Positions 25,779 through 33,895 of a stretch of 64,000 nt of DNA are shown here, piece by piece. The notes beneath the pieces are model-generated. The model saw nothing but the letters and a program-made list of their open reading frames with translations, ran no database searches and was not told the origin of the DNA. Origin of the DNA: Pseudarthrobacter sp. MM222 (GTDB lineage Bacteria > Actinomycetota > Actinomycetes > Actinomycetales > Micrococcaceae); the NCBI RefSeq assembly GCF_947090775.1, contig NZ_OX352321.1, forward strand, positions 186,001-250,000, given 5' to 3'. The position numbers were made by a program, and so were the translations under genes. The first letter of the stretch is position 1. Each line of letters starts with the position of its first letter.

Positions 25779-26888
25779 ATGACCTCCACCCTGACCCCCG
25801 TGCAGAAGCGCTCGGCCCTCACCAAGGGCCAGCTGCCAAAGTGGTCCCCCTACCTGGTCCTGGGAATCGCCCTGATTCTCGGAGCCGCCGTCCTTGCCCT
25901 GATCGGCTTCAACGCCTTCGGCTGGGGGATCGTCTCGGCCATCCTCTTCGCCGCCGGCCTCGTCGGCTGGAGCGCCATCGTGGAGGGCTCCCGCAGGGCC
26001 ACGGATAGGCTTGCCACCTGCCTGGTGGTCGGCGCCTTCCTGGTTGCTCTCCTCCCGCTGGTCTCCGTGATCTGGACCGTGCTCGTGAACGGCCTGCCCG
26101 GCCTCACGGACCCCGGGTTCCTCACCACCTCGATGAACGGCGTCACCGGCGCTTTCGACAACAAGAGCGTCGAGGAAAGCGCCCCGGTAGTTGGCGGCAT
26201 CTACCATGCCCTGCTGGGCACAGTTCAGATCACGCTGCTGGCGACCGTCATCTCCGTGCCGGTCGGCCTGCTGACCGCGGTGTACCTCGTGGAGTACGGC
26301 AACGACCGCCCGCTGGCCCGCGCGATCACTTTCTTCGTCGACGTCATGACCGGCATCCCCTCGATCGTGGCAGGCCTGTTCGCCGCGGCCTTCTTCTTCG
26401 CCGTCGTCGGGCCCGGCACCAAGACCGGTGCGGTTGCCGCCGTCGCGCTGTCCGTGCTGATGATCCCCGTGGTGGTGCGCTCCAGCGAGGAGATGCTCAA
26501 GATCGTCCCGAACGAGCTCCGGGAAGCCGCCTACGCCCTCGGCGTGCGCAAGTGGCGGACCATCCTCAAGGTGGTCATCCCGACGGCGATCTCCGGCATC
26601 GCCTCGGGCGTCACCCTCGCGATCGCCCGCGTGATCGGCGAGACCGCGCCGATCCTGGTCACGGCAGGCTTCGCCACGTCGATCAACACCAACGTGTTCT
26701 CCGGCTGGATGGCCTCGCTGCCGACCTTCATCTACACGCAGATCCTCAACCCCACCTCGCCGTCGAACCCGGACCCGTCCTCCCAGCGGGCCTGGGGAGC
26801 GGCTCTGGTCCTCATCATCCTGGTGATGCTGCTCAACCTCGGCGCCCGCCTGGTTGCCCGCGTCTTCGCCCCCAAGGCCGGCCGCTAG
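25779..26888 (+). CDS. pstA: Phosphate ABC transporter permease PstA
   Basis: Second membrane subunit of the phosphate importer, 369 residues. The N-terminal third has extra hydrophobic segments before the ABC permease core, common in actinobacterial PstA. Core blocks: YLVEYGNDRPLARAITFFVD, MTGIPSIVAGLFAAAFF, the EAA loop NELREAAYALGVRKWRTILK and ARVIGETAPILVTAGF. The ATG abuts the pstC stop (TAAATG), so translation is coupled. Confidence 0.95.
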   Translation: MTSTLTPVQKRSALTKGQLPKWSPYLVLGIALILGAAVLALIGFNAFGWGIVSAILFAAGLVGWSAIVEGSRRATDRLATCLVVGAFLVALLPLVSVIWTVLVNGLPGLTDPGFLTTSMNGVTGAFDNKSVEESAPVVGGIYHALLGTVQITLLATVISVPVGLLTAVYLVEYGNDRPLARAITFFVDVMTGIPSIVAGLFAAAFFFAVVGPGTKTGAVAAVALSVLMIPVVVRSSEEMLKIVPNELREAAYALGVRKWRTILKVVIPTAISGIASGVTLAIARVIGETAPILVTAGFATSINTNVFSGWMASLPTFIYTQILNPTSPSNPDPSSQRAWGAALVLIILVMLLNLGARLVARVFAPKAGR

Positions 26889-26927
26889 GCCAGCGCCCCT
26901 CTACCCTCCAGCAAGTTAAGGAACCTC

Positions 26928-27707
26928 ATGTCTAAGCGCATCGACGTCAAAGACCTGAACGTCTACTACAGCAAATTCCTGGCCGTCGAAGACGTCAACA
27001 TCAACATCGAAGCCAAGTCGGTCACGGCTTTCATCGGCCCCTCGGGCTGCGGCAAGTCCACCTTCCTGCGCACCCTGAACCGCATGCACGAGGTCATTCC
27101 CGGCGCCCGCGTCGAAGGCGAAGTGCTGCTCGACGGCGACAACCTCTACGGTCCCGGCGTGGACCCGGTGACCGTCCGCTCACAGATCGGCATGGTCTTC
27201 CAGCGCCCCAACCCGTTCCCGACGATGTCCATCCGGGACAACGTGCTGGCCGGCGTGAAGCTGAACAACCAGAAGATCTCCAAGGGCGAGGCCGATGCCC
27301 TGGTGGAGCGCTCGCTGCGCGGTGCGAATCTGTGGAACGAGGTCAAGGACCGGCTGGGCAAGCCGGGCTCGGGCCTGTCCGGCGGGCAGCAGCAGCGGCT
27401 CTGCATCGCCCGGGCCATTGCCGTGGAACCGCAGGTCATCCTGATGGACGAGCCCTGCTCCGCGCTGGACCCGATCTCCACGCTGGCCATTGAGGACCTC
27501 ATCAACGATCTCAAGGACCAGTACACCGTGGTGATCGTGACCCACAATATGCAGCAGGCAGCGCGCGTTTCGGACCGGACGGCCTTCTTCAACATCGCCG
27601 GCACCGGAAAGCCCGGGAAGCTGATCGAGGTCGGGGACACCCACACCATGTTCAGCAACCCGACGCAGAAGGCCACGGAAGACTACGTTTCCGGCCGCTT
27701 CGGGTAG
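26928..27707 (+). CDS. pstB: Phosphate ABC transporter ATPase
   Basis: ATP-hydrolysing subunit, 259 residues. Walker [21 protein letters not shown]-loop [13 protein letters not shown], signature [14 protein letters not shown], Walker [15 protein letters not shown]-loop [15 protein letters not shown]; the [14 protein letters not shown] stretch is typical of PstB. AAGGAA upstream of ATG 26928. Last gene of pstSCAB; no phoU follows, instead a 48-bp palindromic element and a convergent Pit operon. Confidence 0.96.
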   Translation: MSKRIDVKDLNVYYSKFLAVEDVNINIEAKSVTAFIGPSGCGKSTFLRTLNRMHEVIPGARVEGEVLLDGDNLYGPGVDPVTVRSQIGMVFQRPNPFPTMSIRDNVLAGVKLNNQKISKGEADALVERSLRGANLWNEVKDRLGKPGSGLSGGQQQRLCIARAIAVEPQVILMDEPCSALDPISTLAIEDLINDLKDQYTVVIVTHNMQQAARVSDRTAFFNIAGTGKPGKLIEVGDTHTMFSNPTQKATEDYVSGRFG

Positions 27708-27729
27708 AGACCACCGCCTGCCCATCGAG

Positions 27730-27777
27730 TGCTCCGCAGGTGCCCTTTTGAGCCCTCATAACGGCGCCTGCGGAGCA
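27730..27777. repeat. 48-bp palindromic element, copy 2
   Basis: Arms TGCTCCGCAGG (27730-27740) and CCTGCGGAGCA (27767-27777) flank a 26-nt centre that starts TGCCCTTTTGAG. Compared with copy 1 at 11561-11608 the length is identical (48), the outer arms TGCTCCG/CGGAGCA are identical and the GCCCTTTTG block is at the same offset. Between the convergent pstB and pit genes. The inner palindrome of copy 1 is only partly kept here. Confidence 0.72.
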
Positions 27778-27789
27778 ACCGATGGCTGG

Positions 27790-28806
27790 CTAGAGCCCCG
27801 CCAGCGGCGAGAGCGAGAGTTCCAGGACGAAAGCGACCGCCGCGGTGACGGCCGGGGTGAGCACCCAGAAGGCCAGCACCTCCATCACGACCCGCCTGTT
27901 GGTGGCAGGGAAGCCCTGGTTGGCTCCCGCCCCCAGCACGGCTGTGGTCACCGTATGGGTCGTGGAAATGGGCCAGTGCAGCCCGATCGCCCCGACCAGC
28001 AGCATCACCGAGCTGTAGAGCTGGGCCACGAATCCGCGGAGGGGATCCATCCGGATCAGCCGGTAACCCACCGTGTAGGAGATCCGCCAACCCCCGGCCA
28101 GGGTCCCCGCCGTCAGCAAGGACGCCGTGAGCAGAGCCACCCAGACCGGCATCGAGCCGCCGTCTGACAGCCCGGACGCGATCAGGGCTAGGACCAGCAC
28201 CGCCCCGCTCCGCTGTCCGTCCTGCAGGCCGTGGGCGAACGCGACGGCGCCGGCGGCGATGGTCTGGGCCCGGCGGGACCGGCTGTTGACAACGTTCGGG
28301 GGCGTGTAGCGCGCAGCCCAGGTCGCGGGCCAGACCAGCAGATAGGCGCCGGCGAAGGCAATGGCAGGCGATAGCAGCAGCGGAAGCACCACCTGGAACA
28401 GCAGGGAATTATCCACTCCCGAGACCGAATGCCCGCCCACCGCGACGCTTGCCACGCCAGCCCCGGCCAGTCCGCCCACCAGCGCATGGGTGGAGGAGGA
28501 GGGGATCCCGCGCCACCATGTGTAGATGCCCCAGACGACGGCGCTGAGGAGGCCTGCCGCCAGAATCGTCAGGCCGTTCTGCCCGGCCGGCAGCTGGATC
28601 CAGGTCCTGCTGACCTCCAGCACGAGGGTGGCGCTGAGGGCGGCCCCGATGAAGTTGAACAGGGCCGCGAAGAGCACCGCCACGGTGGGCGTCAGGGCGC
28701 GGGTCCGTACCGGCAGCGCCACCGACGTCGAGGCGTCGCGGAAGCCGTTCAGGAAGGCAAATGCCCCGGCGAAAACCACCACCAAGGCAAAGAAGAACAC
28801 CGTCAC
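27790..28806 (-). CDS. Low-affinity inorganic phosphate transporter, PiT family
   Basis: Cation-coupled phosphate carrier, 338 residues, about ten transmembrane helices. Repeated PiT signatures in both halves: FLNGFRDAST with GIPSSSTHALVGG, and AFAHGLQDGQRSG with HWPISTTHT. The canonical N-D pair of each GxND motif reads R-D and Q-D, a variant also expected in the shorter actinobacterial branch. Start GTG 28806 lies two nt after the DUF47 stop with AAGGA 8 nt upstream; the longer frame to 28890 overlaps the DUF47 gene and is not used. Operon DUF47-pit. Confidence 0.88.
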   Translation of the reverse strand: MTVFFFALVVVFAGAFAFLNGFRDASTSVALPVRTRALTPTVAVLFAALFNFIGAALSATLVLEVSRTWIQLPAGQNGLTILAAGLLSAVVWGIYTWWRGIPSSSTHALVGGLAGAGVASVAVGGHSVSGVDNSLLFQVVLPLLLSPAIAFAGAYLLVWPATWAARYTPPNVVNSRSRRAQTIAAGAVAFAHGLQDGQRSGAVLVLALIASGLSDGGSMPVWVALLTASLLTAGTLAGGWRISYTVGYRLIRMDPLRGFVAQLYSSVMLLVGAIGLHWPISTTHTVTTAVLGAGANQGFPATNRRVVMEVLAFWVLTPAVTAAVAFVLELSLSPLAGL

Positions 28807-28807
28807 G

Positions 28808-29425
28808 TCAGGATTCCTTGACGATGATGCTGCCCACCTGGGTGGCGATCCGCCGCATGTCCTTGGTGACTTCCACGAGCTGGTTGGCAATGTCCCGGTT
28901 GCGGGCGTACTGGGCCGACTTCATGTCATTGAGCATGTCCGCCACCCAGACCCGGTGGGTCCGCTCCGCGCGCTTGGCCAGCCGGAGGATCTCGATCCAG
29001 TAGTCCTCGAGGTCATCCAGGTTGTTGAGCTTGCGCATCGCCTCGACGGTGAGCTCGGCCTGCCGGCTGATGATCTCCAGCTGGTCCGCGGCCCTTTTGG
29101 GCAGGCGGTCCAGCTTGTACAGGGATACCAGCTCGGCGGCGGCGTCGAGTTTTTCCATCGCCTCATTGAGGTACCGGGAGAGCGCATACATGTCCTCGCG
29201 GGGGAGCGGGTTCACGAAGCTGGTCCGCATGTGGGTCAGCAGGGCAAAATGCAGTTCCGCGGATTTGGCCTCGTGGTTGTGCATGTCCTCCACGAGCCGG
29301 CCGTGTTCGCTCGCCGGCGCGCCGAGAATTTCCGAGAGGGTGCCGGTGGCCAGCACGATCTGGCGTGCCAGCAGGGAAAGTAGGTTCAGCCCGGCGGGCT
29401 CCTGGGGAAAAAGGCGCAGCTTCAC
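28808..29425 (-). CDS. DUF47-family (PhoU-like) Pit accessory protein
   Basis: 205 residues, all-helical, of the DUF47 family related to PhoU and commonly encoded just before pit; genetic work in other bacteria links it to control of Pit transport. N-terminus MKLRLFPQEPAGLNLLSLLA, conserved HNHEAKSAELHFALLTHMRT and PREDMYALSRYLNEAMEKLD (acidic metal-site region). GTG start at 29425. The pit gene follows two nt after the stop. Confidence 0.87.
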   Translation of the reverse strand: MKLRLFPQEPAGLNLLSLLARQIVLATGTLSEILGAPASEHGRLVEDMHNHEAKSAELHFALLTHMRTSFVNPLPREDMYALSRYLNEAMEKLDAAAELVSLYKLDRLPKRAADQLEIISRQAELTVEAMRKLNNLDDLEDYWIEILRLAKRAERTHRVWVADMLNDMKSAQYARNRDIANQLVEVTKDMRRIATQVGSIIVKES

Positions 29426-29755
29426 GTCGGGTCACCGGTCTTCGAAGGGGAGGTGCGGGGGTACTGGCTGCCGGCCGTGTGACTTGACGATGACCCGCGC
29501 ATGAGGATTACTTTACCGTCCGCGTTGAGGGCCCCGGGAAACCGTCAAAAGGCGGCGATAAAATGTGAAGCCGCCGGTCAGAGGGCAAGAAAATGGTGCC
29601 GAACCGGATACGCCTCTCGGCGGTAGGCCGCTCTAGGCGGCTAGATGTTGAAGCCCGGGGGTTTCGCGGTTCGGCACCGCTTTTAGTGTTCTACGACAGT
29701 TCCCTCAAGTCAACGTTGACAGCCGGGCGCCGGCGTGTTTACAGGTGGGCGAATT
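29426..29755. other. 330-bp gap without protein gene, holds a structured element
   Basis: Between the DUF47 gene (minus) and a hypothetical gene (minus). No plausible ORF. The upstream part (29426-29590) should include the DUF47-pit promoter. The middle carries an 84-nt element closed by an 11-bp stem, listed separately. A TAAAAT at 29559-29564 could act as a -10 site for plus-strand transcription of that element, but no -35 was recognised. Confidence 0.4.
29595..29684 (+). ncRNA. Candidate structured RNA or terminator-like element, identity unknown
   Basis: GGTGCCGAACC (29595-29605) pairs perfectly with GGTTCGGCACC (29668-29678), closing an 84-nt unit followed by GCTTTT. Inside are a further imperfect stem between AGGCCGC and GGCGGCT and a hairpin GAAGCCC/GGGTTTC with G-U pairing, so a multi-arm fold is likely. 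AAAA precedes and TTTT follows the closing stem, extending it as in terminators. I do not recognise tRNA, SRP RNA, 6S RNA, 6C RNA or a known riboswitch. It could also be a small transposon-derived element. Confidence 0.4.
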
Positions 29756-30412
29756 TCAGTCCAGTTCGCCCAGACGCCACGCGTTGGCGGCGTGTTCCAG
29801 GTCCTCGGCGGTTTTGACCAGGAGGTGCGAATTGCGCGTGAGCTTGCTCGCGTGGCTCGCATTGCTGTGCTCGGCGCCGTCGGCCAGCGTTGCCTGGCCC
29901 AGCGCGACGACCCGGCAGAACGCCGCCGAGCGCTCCAGCGCGACGTCGAACTCGCCGTCGAACGCTCCGGAGAGAATGGCGTCTGCCATCCGCTTCATCT
30001 CATCGGCCCCGGGCGGCTCGGCGGCGCCGGCAACCACATGGGAAACCTGCGCCGTGTCCTTGCCGGCCTTGAAGTAGACCGAAATGCGCTCGGGGTCCTG
30101 GATGGTTGCGGCGCGCAGGGCGTACAGGCGCCACAAGGCGCCAGGGAGCGAGCGCGCCGGGCTTTCCGCCCACATCTCGGCGATGGCTTCCAGGCCCTGT
30201 TCATCGGCGAGCTTCACCAGCCGCTTGGTCACCGTGGGATCGTCGCTGTCGCGTCCCCGCCGGACCAGAGCCTGGGCCGCCAGATGGGCGGCCTCGGAAA
30301 TGCGGGCGGGATCGGCTCCGCCCGCGAAGGGCTCAAAATCCATCGGCGCGAAGGCCTTCGGCTTGTGATGCCGGTGCGGTCCTGGGCTGCTTGCTCCTGC
30401 TTGCTCGCTCAT
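29756..30412 (-). CDS. Conserved hypothetical protein
   Basis: 218 residues, soluble, mostly helical by composition. The N-terminus (MSEQAGASSPGPHRHHKPKA) is low-complexity with several His; the rest includes RRGRDSDDPTVTKRLVKLAD, WAESPARSLPGALWRLYALR and a C-terminal ALERSAAFCRVVALGQATLA with SKLTRNSHLLVKTAEDLEHA. I recognise no catalytic motif and no named family. Coding is supported by strong third-position GC and a clean start. Divergent from tRNA-Lys. Confidence 0.7.
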   Translation of the reverse strand: MSEQAGASSPGPHRHHKPKAFAPMDFEPFAGGADPARISEAAHLAAQALVRRGRDSDDPTVTKRLVKLADEQGLEAIAEMWAESPARSLPGALWRLYALRAATIQDPERISVYFKAGKDTAQVSHVVAGAAEPPGADEMKRMADAILSGAFDGEFDVALERSAAFCRVVALGQATLADGAEHSNASHASKLTRNSHLLVKTAEDLEHAANAWRLGELD

Positions 30413-30636
30413 GCCCCCACGCTACTCCTGTGCTGTACGGGAATCGAGCATGGGAACGGGCCCGGAACCGGGACTGGGGACCGGCCGCGGGGGCGGCGGC
30501 CGGCACGACGGCGTCGCCCCGGCTCCGTGCGCCAATTCCGGCTCCGGTCTGGGGTACAGTATTAAACGTTCAGAAATGGACTGGGCTGATCGGCCTCCGG
30601 GATGAGGATTTTTCCTCTGATCGGGGCTGTTGGCTG

Positions 30637-30709
30637 GGGCCTTTAGCTCAGTTGGTAGAGCATCGGACTTTTAATCCGTGGGTCGTGGGTTCGATCCCCA
30701 CAGGGCCCA
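30637..30709 (+). tRNA. tRNA-Lys (anticodon TTT)
   Basis: 73-nt cloverleaf: acceptor GGGCCTT pairs with AGGGCCC plus discriminator A; D arm GCTCAGTTGGTAGAGC; anticodon stem-loop CGGACTTTTAATCCG with anticodon TTT; T arm GTGGGTTCGATCCCCAC. CCA is not encoded. Followed 20 nt later by a strong terminator. Confidence 0.97.
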
Positions 30710-30729
30710 CTCTTTCTCGGAAAGAGTGG

Positions 30730-30769
30730 AAAACCCCCGGCATCCTGAAAACAGGGTGCCGGGGGTTTT
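30730..30769 (+). terminator. Rho-independent terminator after tRNA-Lys
   Basis: Near-perfect hairpin: AAAACCCCCGGCATCCTG (30730-30747) and CAGGGTGCCGGGGGTTTT (30752-30769) with an AAAA loop, one bulged base, ending in a T run. Confidence 0.9.
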
Positions 30770-30802
30770 GCTGTTTCCGCAGCCGTCCGGATTCCAAGAC
30801 GG

Positions 30803-30824
30803 CCTAGTTACCAGTTCGGCTAGG
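30803..30824. promoter_or_regulatory. Candidate MarR operator before its own gene
   Basis: CCTAGTTA (30803-30810) with CTAGG (30820-30824) forms an inverted pair CCTAG-N12-CTAGG ending 8 nt before the marR start codon. The same CCTAGTTA occurs twice more at 31352-31372 before the next gene. MarR proteins usually repress their own gene from such sites. Confidence 0.5.
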
Positions 30825-30832
30825 ATTGCCGG

Positions 30833-31336
30833 ATGAACACGCGCAGCGGCTCCGGTTCCGGGAACTCTTACGCCCCTGACGAGCAGCCCGACGGGCCCGC
30901 GGCGGTCCTAAAAGCGCTGCGCGACTACCGCGAGGCCGAAGTGGCAACGCGACGCTCCACCCGGGACTCCACCGGGATGGGGGAGACGGACCTGATCGCC
31001 CTGCGCTACCTCCTGCGTGCGCAGGCGGCAGGCGAACAGGTGGGCCCAAAGGATCTCAGCCGTGTTTTGCAGATCACCACCGCCTCGACAACCACGCTGA
31101 TCGACAGGCTGGTGGGCAGTGGGCACGTCCGCCGGGATCCCCACCCGACGGACCGGCGATCCCTCGTGGTGGTCCCCACTGTGGCCGTGGACTCGGAAGT
31201 CCGGACAGCCCTGGGGGCCCAAAACTCCAAGATGCTTGCCGTTGCCGAGGAGCTCAGCGCGGACGAGGCGCGCATCGTCATCTCGTTCCTGCGCCGGATG
31301 GGGGAGGCCGTCTCCGGACCAGGCGCTGCCCAGTAG
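30833..31336 (+). CDS. MarR-family transcriptional regulator
   Basis: 167 residues. Winged helix typical of MarR: MGETDLIALRYLLRAQAAGE, then GPKDLSRVLQITTASTTTLI, DRLVGSGHVRRDPHPTDRRS (wing with the DxRS pattern). The N-terminal 30 residues are Gly/Ser/Pro-rich and variable. It is followed at 55 bp by a small Cys-rich protein gene and a Ser/Thr kinase gene, with CCTAGTTA boxes before both marR and that pair, so local control of the kinase unit is likely (inference). Confidence 0.88.
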   Translation: MNTRSGSGSGNSYAPDEQPDGPAAVLKALRDYREAEVATRRSTRDSTGMGETDLIALRYLLRAQAAGEQVGPKDLSRVLQITTASTTTLIDRLVGSGHVRRDPHPTDRRSLVVVPTVAVDSEVRTALGAQNSKMLAVAEELSADEARIVISFLRRMGEAVSGPGAAQ

Positions 31337-31351
31337 CCAGCGCGCCCGCCA

Positions 31352-31391
31352 CCTAGTTAGATCACCTAGTTATATGTATGCTTACTAGTTA
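31352..31391. promoter_or_regulatory. Triple CTAGTTA boxes before the Cys-rich protein/kinase genes
   Basis: CCTAGTTA at 31352-31359 and again at 31365-31372 (13 nt apart, as the direct repeat CACCTAGTTA), and ACTAGTTA at 31384-31391 running into the ATG at 31391. The last box overlaps the start codon, so binding there would block initiation. The same sequence stands before marR. Confidence 0.55.
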
Positions 31392-31645
31392 TGTCTGATA
31401 TTCGTTTGTGCGGGGCGGCCGTCGCTGAACTGGCTCCTGGCCTCGAAACCACCTTGCAGAGTCAGGGTGCTCCACTGCATTGCGGTGTTGCAATGGAGTG
31501 GAAAACTCCGGACCCGGTGGCCATGTCTGTCTATTCCTTCGACACCGGAGCCGAGGAACTGCCTCCGGTCTGGCGCTGCAGCTGCGGCTTCCAGCTGGAC
31601 GGCGTCGCGCACCCCCCGGCGGCCGTGGCCGAGCTAAGCCGTTGA
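31391..31645 (+). CDS. Small Cys-rich protein, probable metal-binding
   Basis: 84 residues. His30-Cys31 in LHCGVAMEW and Cys63-x-Cys65 in PPVWRCSCGFQLD form a plausible zinc site of the short zinc-ribbon type; Cys7 is extra. No family name is known to me. ATG 31391 has no Shine-Dalgarno and lies in a CTAGTTA box, so the message may be leaderless or the true start may lie further in. The stop overlaps the presumed kinase start as TTGA, so the kinase appears translationally coupled to it. Confidence 0.6.
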   Translation: MSDIRLCGAAVAELAPGLETTLQSQGAPLHCGVAMEWKTPDPVAMSVYSFDTGAEELPPVWRCSCGFQLDGVAHPPAAVAELSR

Positions 31646-32538
31646 GTCCAGCGCAGGCTGCAGCGCCGTTGGCTCTGGCTGAGCGGCCCGCGGCCGGTTT
31701 AGGGCCGGGGCTTAGCTCCAAGGTGCTGCCTTTCCCGGGCGCGCCCGAGGGGCGTTTTATGGTTCACGAGCAGCTGGGCCGGGGTGCCACGGCTACCGTA
31801 TTCCGGGGGACTGACTTGTCAGACGGCCGGCCCGTGGCCCTCAAGATCGCCGAGGGGCCCAAGTCGCCGCAGGCTGAACGGATCCACGCCGAAGCACGGG
31901 TCCTCGCCACACTCGACCACCCGGCGATCGTTCGGTTCATCGGCCAGGGCATCGTGCCCGACGGCGACAGCTGGGCGGGCCGTCCGTTCCTAGCCGAGGA
32001 ATTGGTGTACGGCGGGAGCCTCGCCGAGCGGATCCGCGGCGGTGCAGCCGATCCCGTGGAGGTGGCACGGTGGGGCGCCGCCGCCCTCTCCGGGCTGGCC
32101 CACGTCCATGCGCGCGGCCTGGTCCACCGGGACATCAAGCCGGCCAACATCCTGCTGAGCGAGCTCCGCCGGTGCGCGGTCCGGATCGCGGACTTCGGCA
32201 TCGCCACCCCGGCAGGGACTGCCCTGGAGCCGGGCGATTCCTCCGGCACCGTCCACTACATGAGCCCGGAGCAGGCCGCCGGCCGGCATCCCGGAACGTC
32301 CGGCGACATCTACTCGCTGGGCCTCGTCCTGCTGGAGTGCCTCACCGGGGCCAAGGCGTTCGCCGGCACTCCGGTCGAATCGCTGGTCGCGCGGACCCTG
32401 CGCGACCCCGAGGTTCCCGCACGGCTGGGCAAGCCCTGGGTCTCCTTATTGCGCGCGATGACTGCGAGGGACCCCGGCGCGCGGCCCTCGGCCACCGACG
32501 CCGAGGCGCAGGCCCTGAGGCTGCTGCCCCGCCGTTGA
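31642..32538 (+). CDS. Serine/threonine protein kinase, kinase domain only
   Basis: 298 residues from TTG 31642. Kinase domain from about residue 38: EQLGRGATATVFRGTDL, VALKIAEG (ATP Lys), HRDIKPANILLSE (catalytic loop), IADFGIATP, GTVHYMSPEQAAG, SGDIYSLGLVLLE. No transmembrane or sensor domain follows, so it is a minimal cytosolic kinase, probably regulated by a partner, perhaps the coupled Cys-rich protein. It shares the unusual SPEQAAG...DIYSLGLVLLEGLTG-like C-lobe with the kinase-GAF protein at 14823-16238, suggesting a common origin. The open frame continues upstream to 31480 over the previous gene; TTG at the gene overlap is preferred but not certain. Confidence 0.8.
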   Translation: MSPAQAAAPLALAERPAAGLGPGLSSKVLPFPGAPEGRFMVHEQLGRGATATVFRGTDLSDGRPVALKIAEGPKSPQAERIHAEARVLATLDHPAIVRFIGQGIVPDGDSWAGRPFLAEELVYGGSLAERIRGGAADPVEVARWGAAALSGLAHVHARGLVHRDIKPANILLSELRRCAVRIADFGIATPAGTALEPGDSSGTVHYMSPEQAAGRHPGTSGDIYSLGLVLLECLTGAKAFAGTPVESLVARTLRDPEVPARLGKPWVSLLRAMTARDPGARPSATDAEAQALRLLPRR

Positions 32539-32562
32539 GTCCTCCCGGGCGCCGGTGGCGGC

Positions 32563-33735
32563 TCAGTGGACGTCGTTGCCTGTCAGGGTGAGGCCGACGA
32601 CGGCGCGGTTGCGGCCCGCGGCCTTCGCCTCGTACAGCGCACTGTCCGCTTCCCGGATCAGCCGCTGGAGTCCGGTGCTCCGGGTCCGGGTGTCAACGAT
32701 CCCGAAACTCGCAGTGGGTTGCGGTGCGCCCTCAGGCAGGGAGCTGTGTTCGGCGAGGGACCGGTTGATCCGGTCTGCGATGCGGACCGCCTCCTGGGCG
32801 TCCACTCCGGTGAGCAGCAGGGCAAATTCTTCGCCGCCGTAGCGTCCCACCAGGTCGGCTGTCCGCATCGCGGTCCGGCAGGCGTCGCTGAAGGCGCGGA
32901 TGACGCCGTCGCCCGCATCGTGGCCGAAACTGTCGTTGATCGCCTTGAAGCGGTCCAGGTCCGCCATGACAACCGTCGAGTCGATGCCGGCGTCGAGGTT
33001 GTAGCGGAGCTGTTGTTGCGCCTGCTGCAGGAATCCGCGGCGGTTCAGGAGGCCGGTGAGGGCGTCGCGGGAGGCCAGTTCCTTCAGGTCCTCGGTCCGG
33101 CGGGCATTGTTCAGGGCCGTGATGCTGGAGGAGACCACCACCAGCAGAACCATTGCCATCAGGAGGGTGACGCCGGTTCCGAAAAGCAGCTGGAACAGTG
33201 CGCTTTCCGGTCCCAGAATGGCCAGTCCGGCCATCCGGCTGAGGTAGTAGGCGGCGCACACGGCTGTGGCGATGGCGAGCGAACGGACCAGGTGCCAGGA
33301 GGTCGCCCGTTCGCGCCGCAACTCGAAAGAGGCCAGCCCGATAGCCGCGCCCATCATCGCCAGAAGTACGATGCTGCCGATCCTGGTGTCGCCCGCTAGG
33401 CGGGCCGCGAAGGCCACCGCCCATGCCGCCGCGGACGGGAGAGCCAGCAGCCAGGGCCGGACGCGCCGTCCGGAGAGGGACCGGGCGCCGGCCCAGACAC
33501 AGCCGGAACCGAGCACCATGACCCCGTTTCCAACGCTCGTTGCCCAAGCCATGGCCCCGGATTCACCCAGGTAGTAAAAGGCGGCGGCGCAGAAGAATGA
33601 GCCGACGGCGACGCACCACCAGCCGGCAAACGGGGCCCGGTTTCTCCGATAGGTGTCGAAGTAGAAGAGCGCGAGCATGGTCAGCGTCATGACGGCGAAG
33701 ACCACCATGAGCGTTGACCTGTCGAGTAGGACCAT
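32563..33735 (-). CDS. Membrane diguanylate cyclase (GGDEF protein)
   Basis: Makes cyclic di-GMP. 390 residues from ATG 33735. N-terminal about 220 residues form seven or eight transmembrane helices (MVVFAVMTLTMLALFYF first) as a membrane sensor; a short linker leads to a GGDEF domain: ASRDALTGLLNRRGFLQQA, VVMADLDRFKAINDSFGHDA and the active-site RYGGEEFALLL (GGEEF, expected active). No EAL domain and no clear I-site RxxD five residues before GGEEF. The frame stays open to 34050 over the divergent PHP gene, which is a shadow. Confidence 0.9.
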   Translation of the reverse strand: MVLLDRSTLMVVFAVMTLTMLALFYFDTYRRNRAPFAGWWCVAVGSFFCAAAFYYLGESGAMAWATSVGNGVMVLGSGCVWAGARSLSGRRVRPWLLALPSAAAWAVAFAARLAGDTRIGSIVLLAMMGAAIGLASFELRRERATSWHLVRSLAIATAVCAAYYLSRMAGLAILGPESALFQLLFGTGVTLLMAMVLLVVVSSSITALNNARRTEDLKELASRDALTGLLNRRGFLQQAQQQLRYNLDAGIDSTVVMADLDRFKAINDSFGHDAGDGVIRAFSDACRTAMRTADLVGRYGGEEFALLLTGVDAQEAVRIADRINRSLAEHSSLPEGAPQPTASFGIVDTRTRSTGLQRLIREADSALYEAKAAGRNRAVVGLTLTGNDVH

Positions 33736-33895
33736 ATTTGACCGATTCCCAAGCTGCCGTAGGTGGCCCCCAGCAGACCCGCGACGTAGTTCAACTGCCG
33801 GATCAGGCCCCGGCCCGGTCAAGTCTTGCAGACGCTCGGCCACCGCCCAAGCTGCGACACAGACCCGGCCGGGGTCCGTAGTGCAAGATGGTGCC

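Noticed and set aside
29595..29684. tRNA or SRP RNA in the structured element
   Set aside because: No T-arm GGTTCRA with proper spacing, no anticodon arm and no GGAAG-type SRP tetraloop region.
31480..31641. Extended N-terminus of the second kinase
   Set aside because: This part overlaps the Cys-rich protein gene in another frame and shows no kinase similarity; TTG 31642 at the overlap is preferred.
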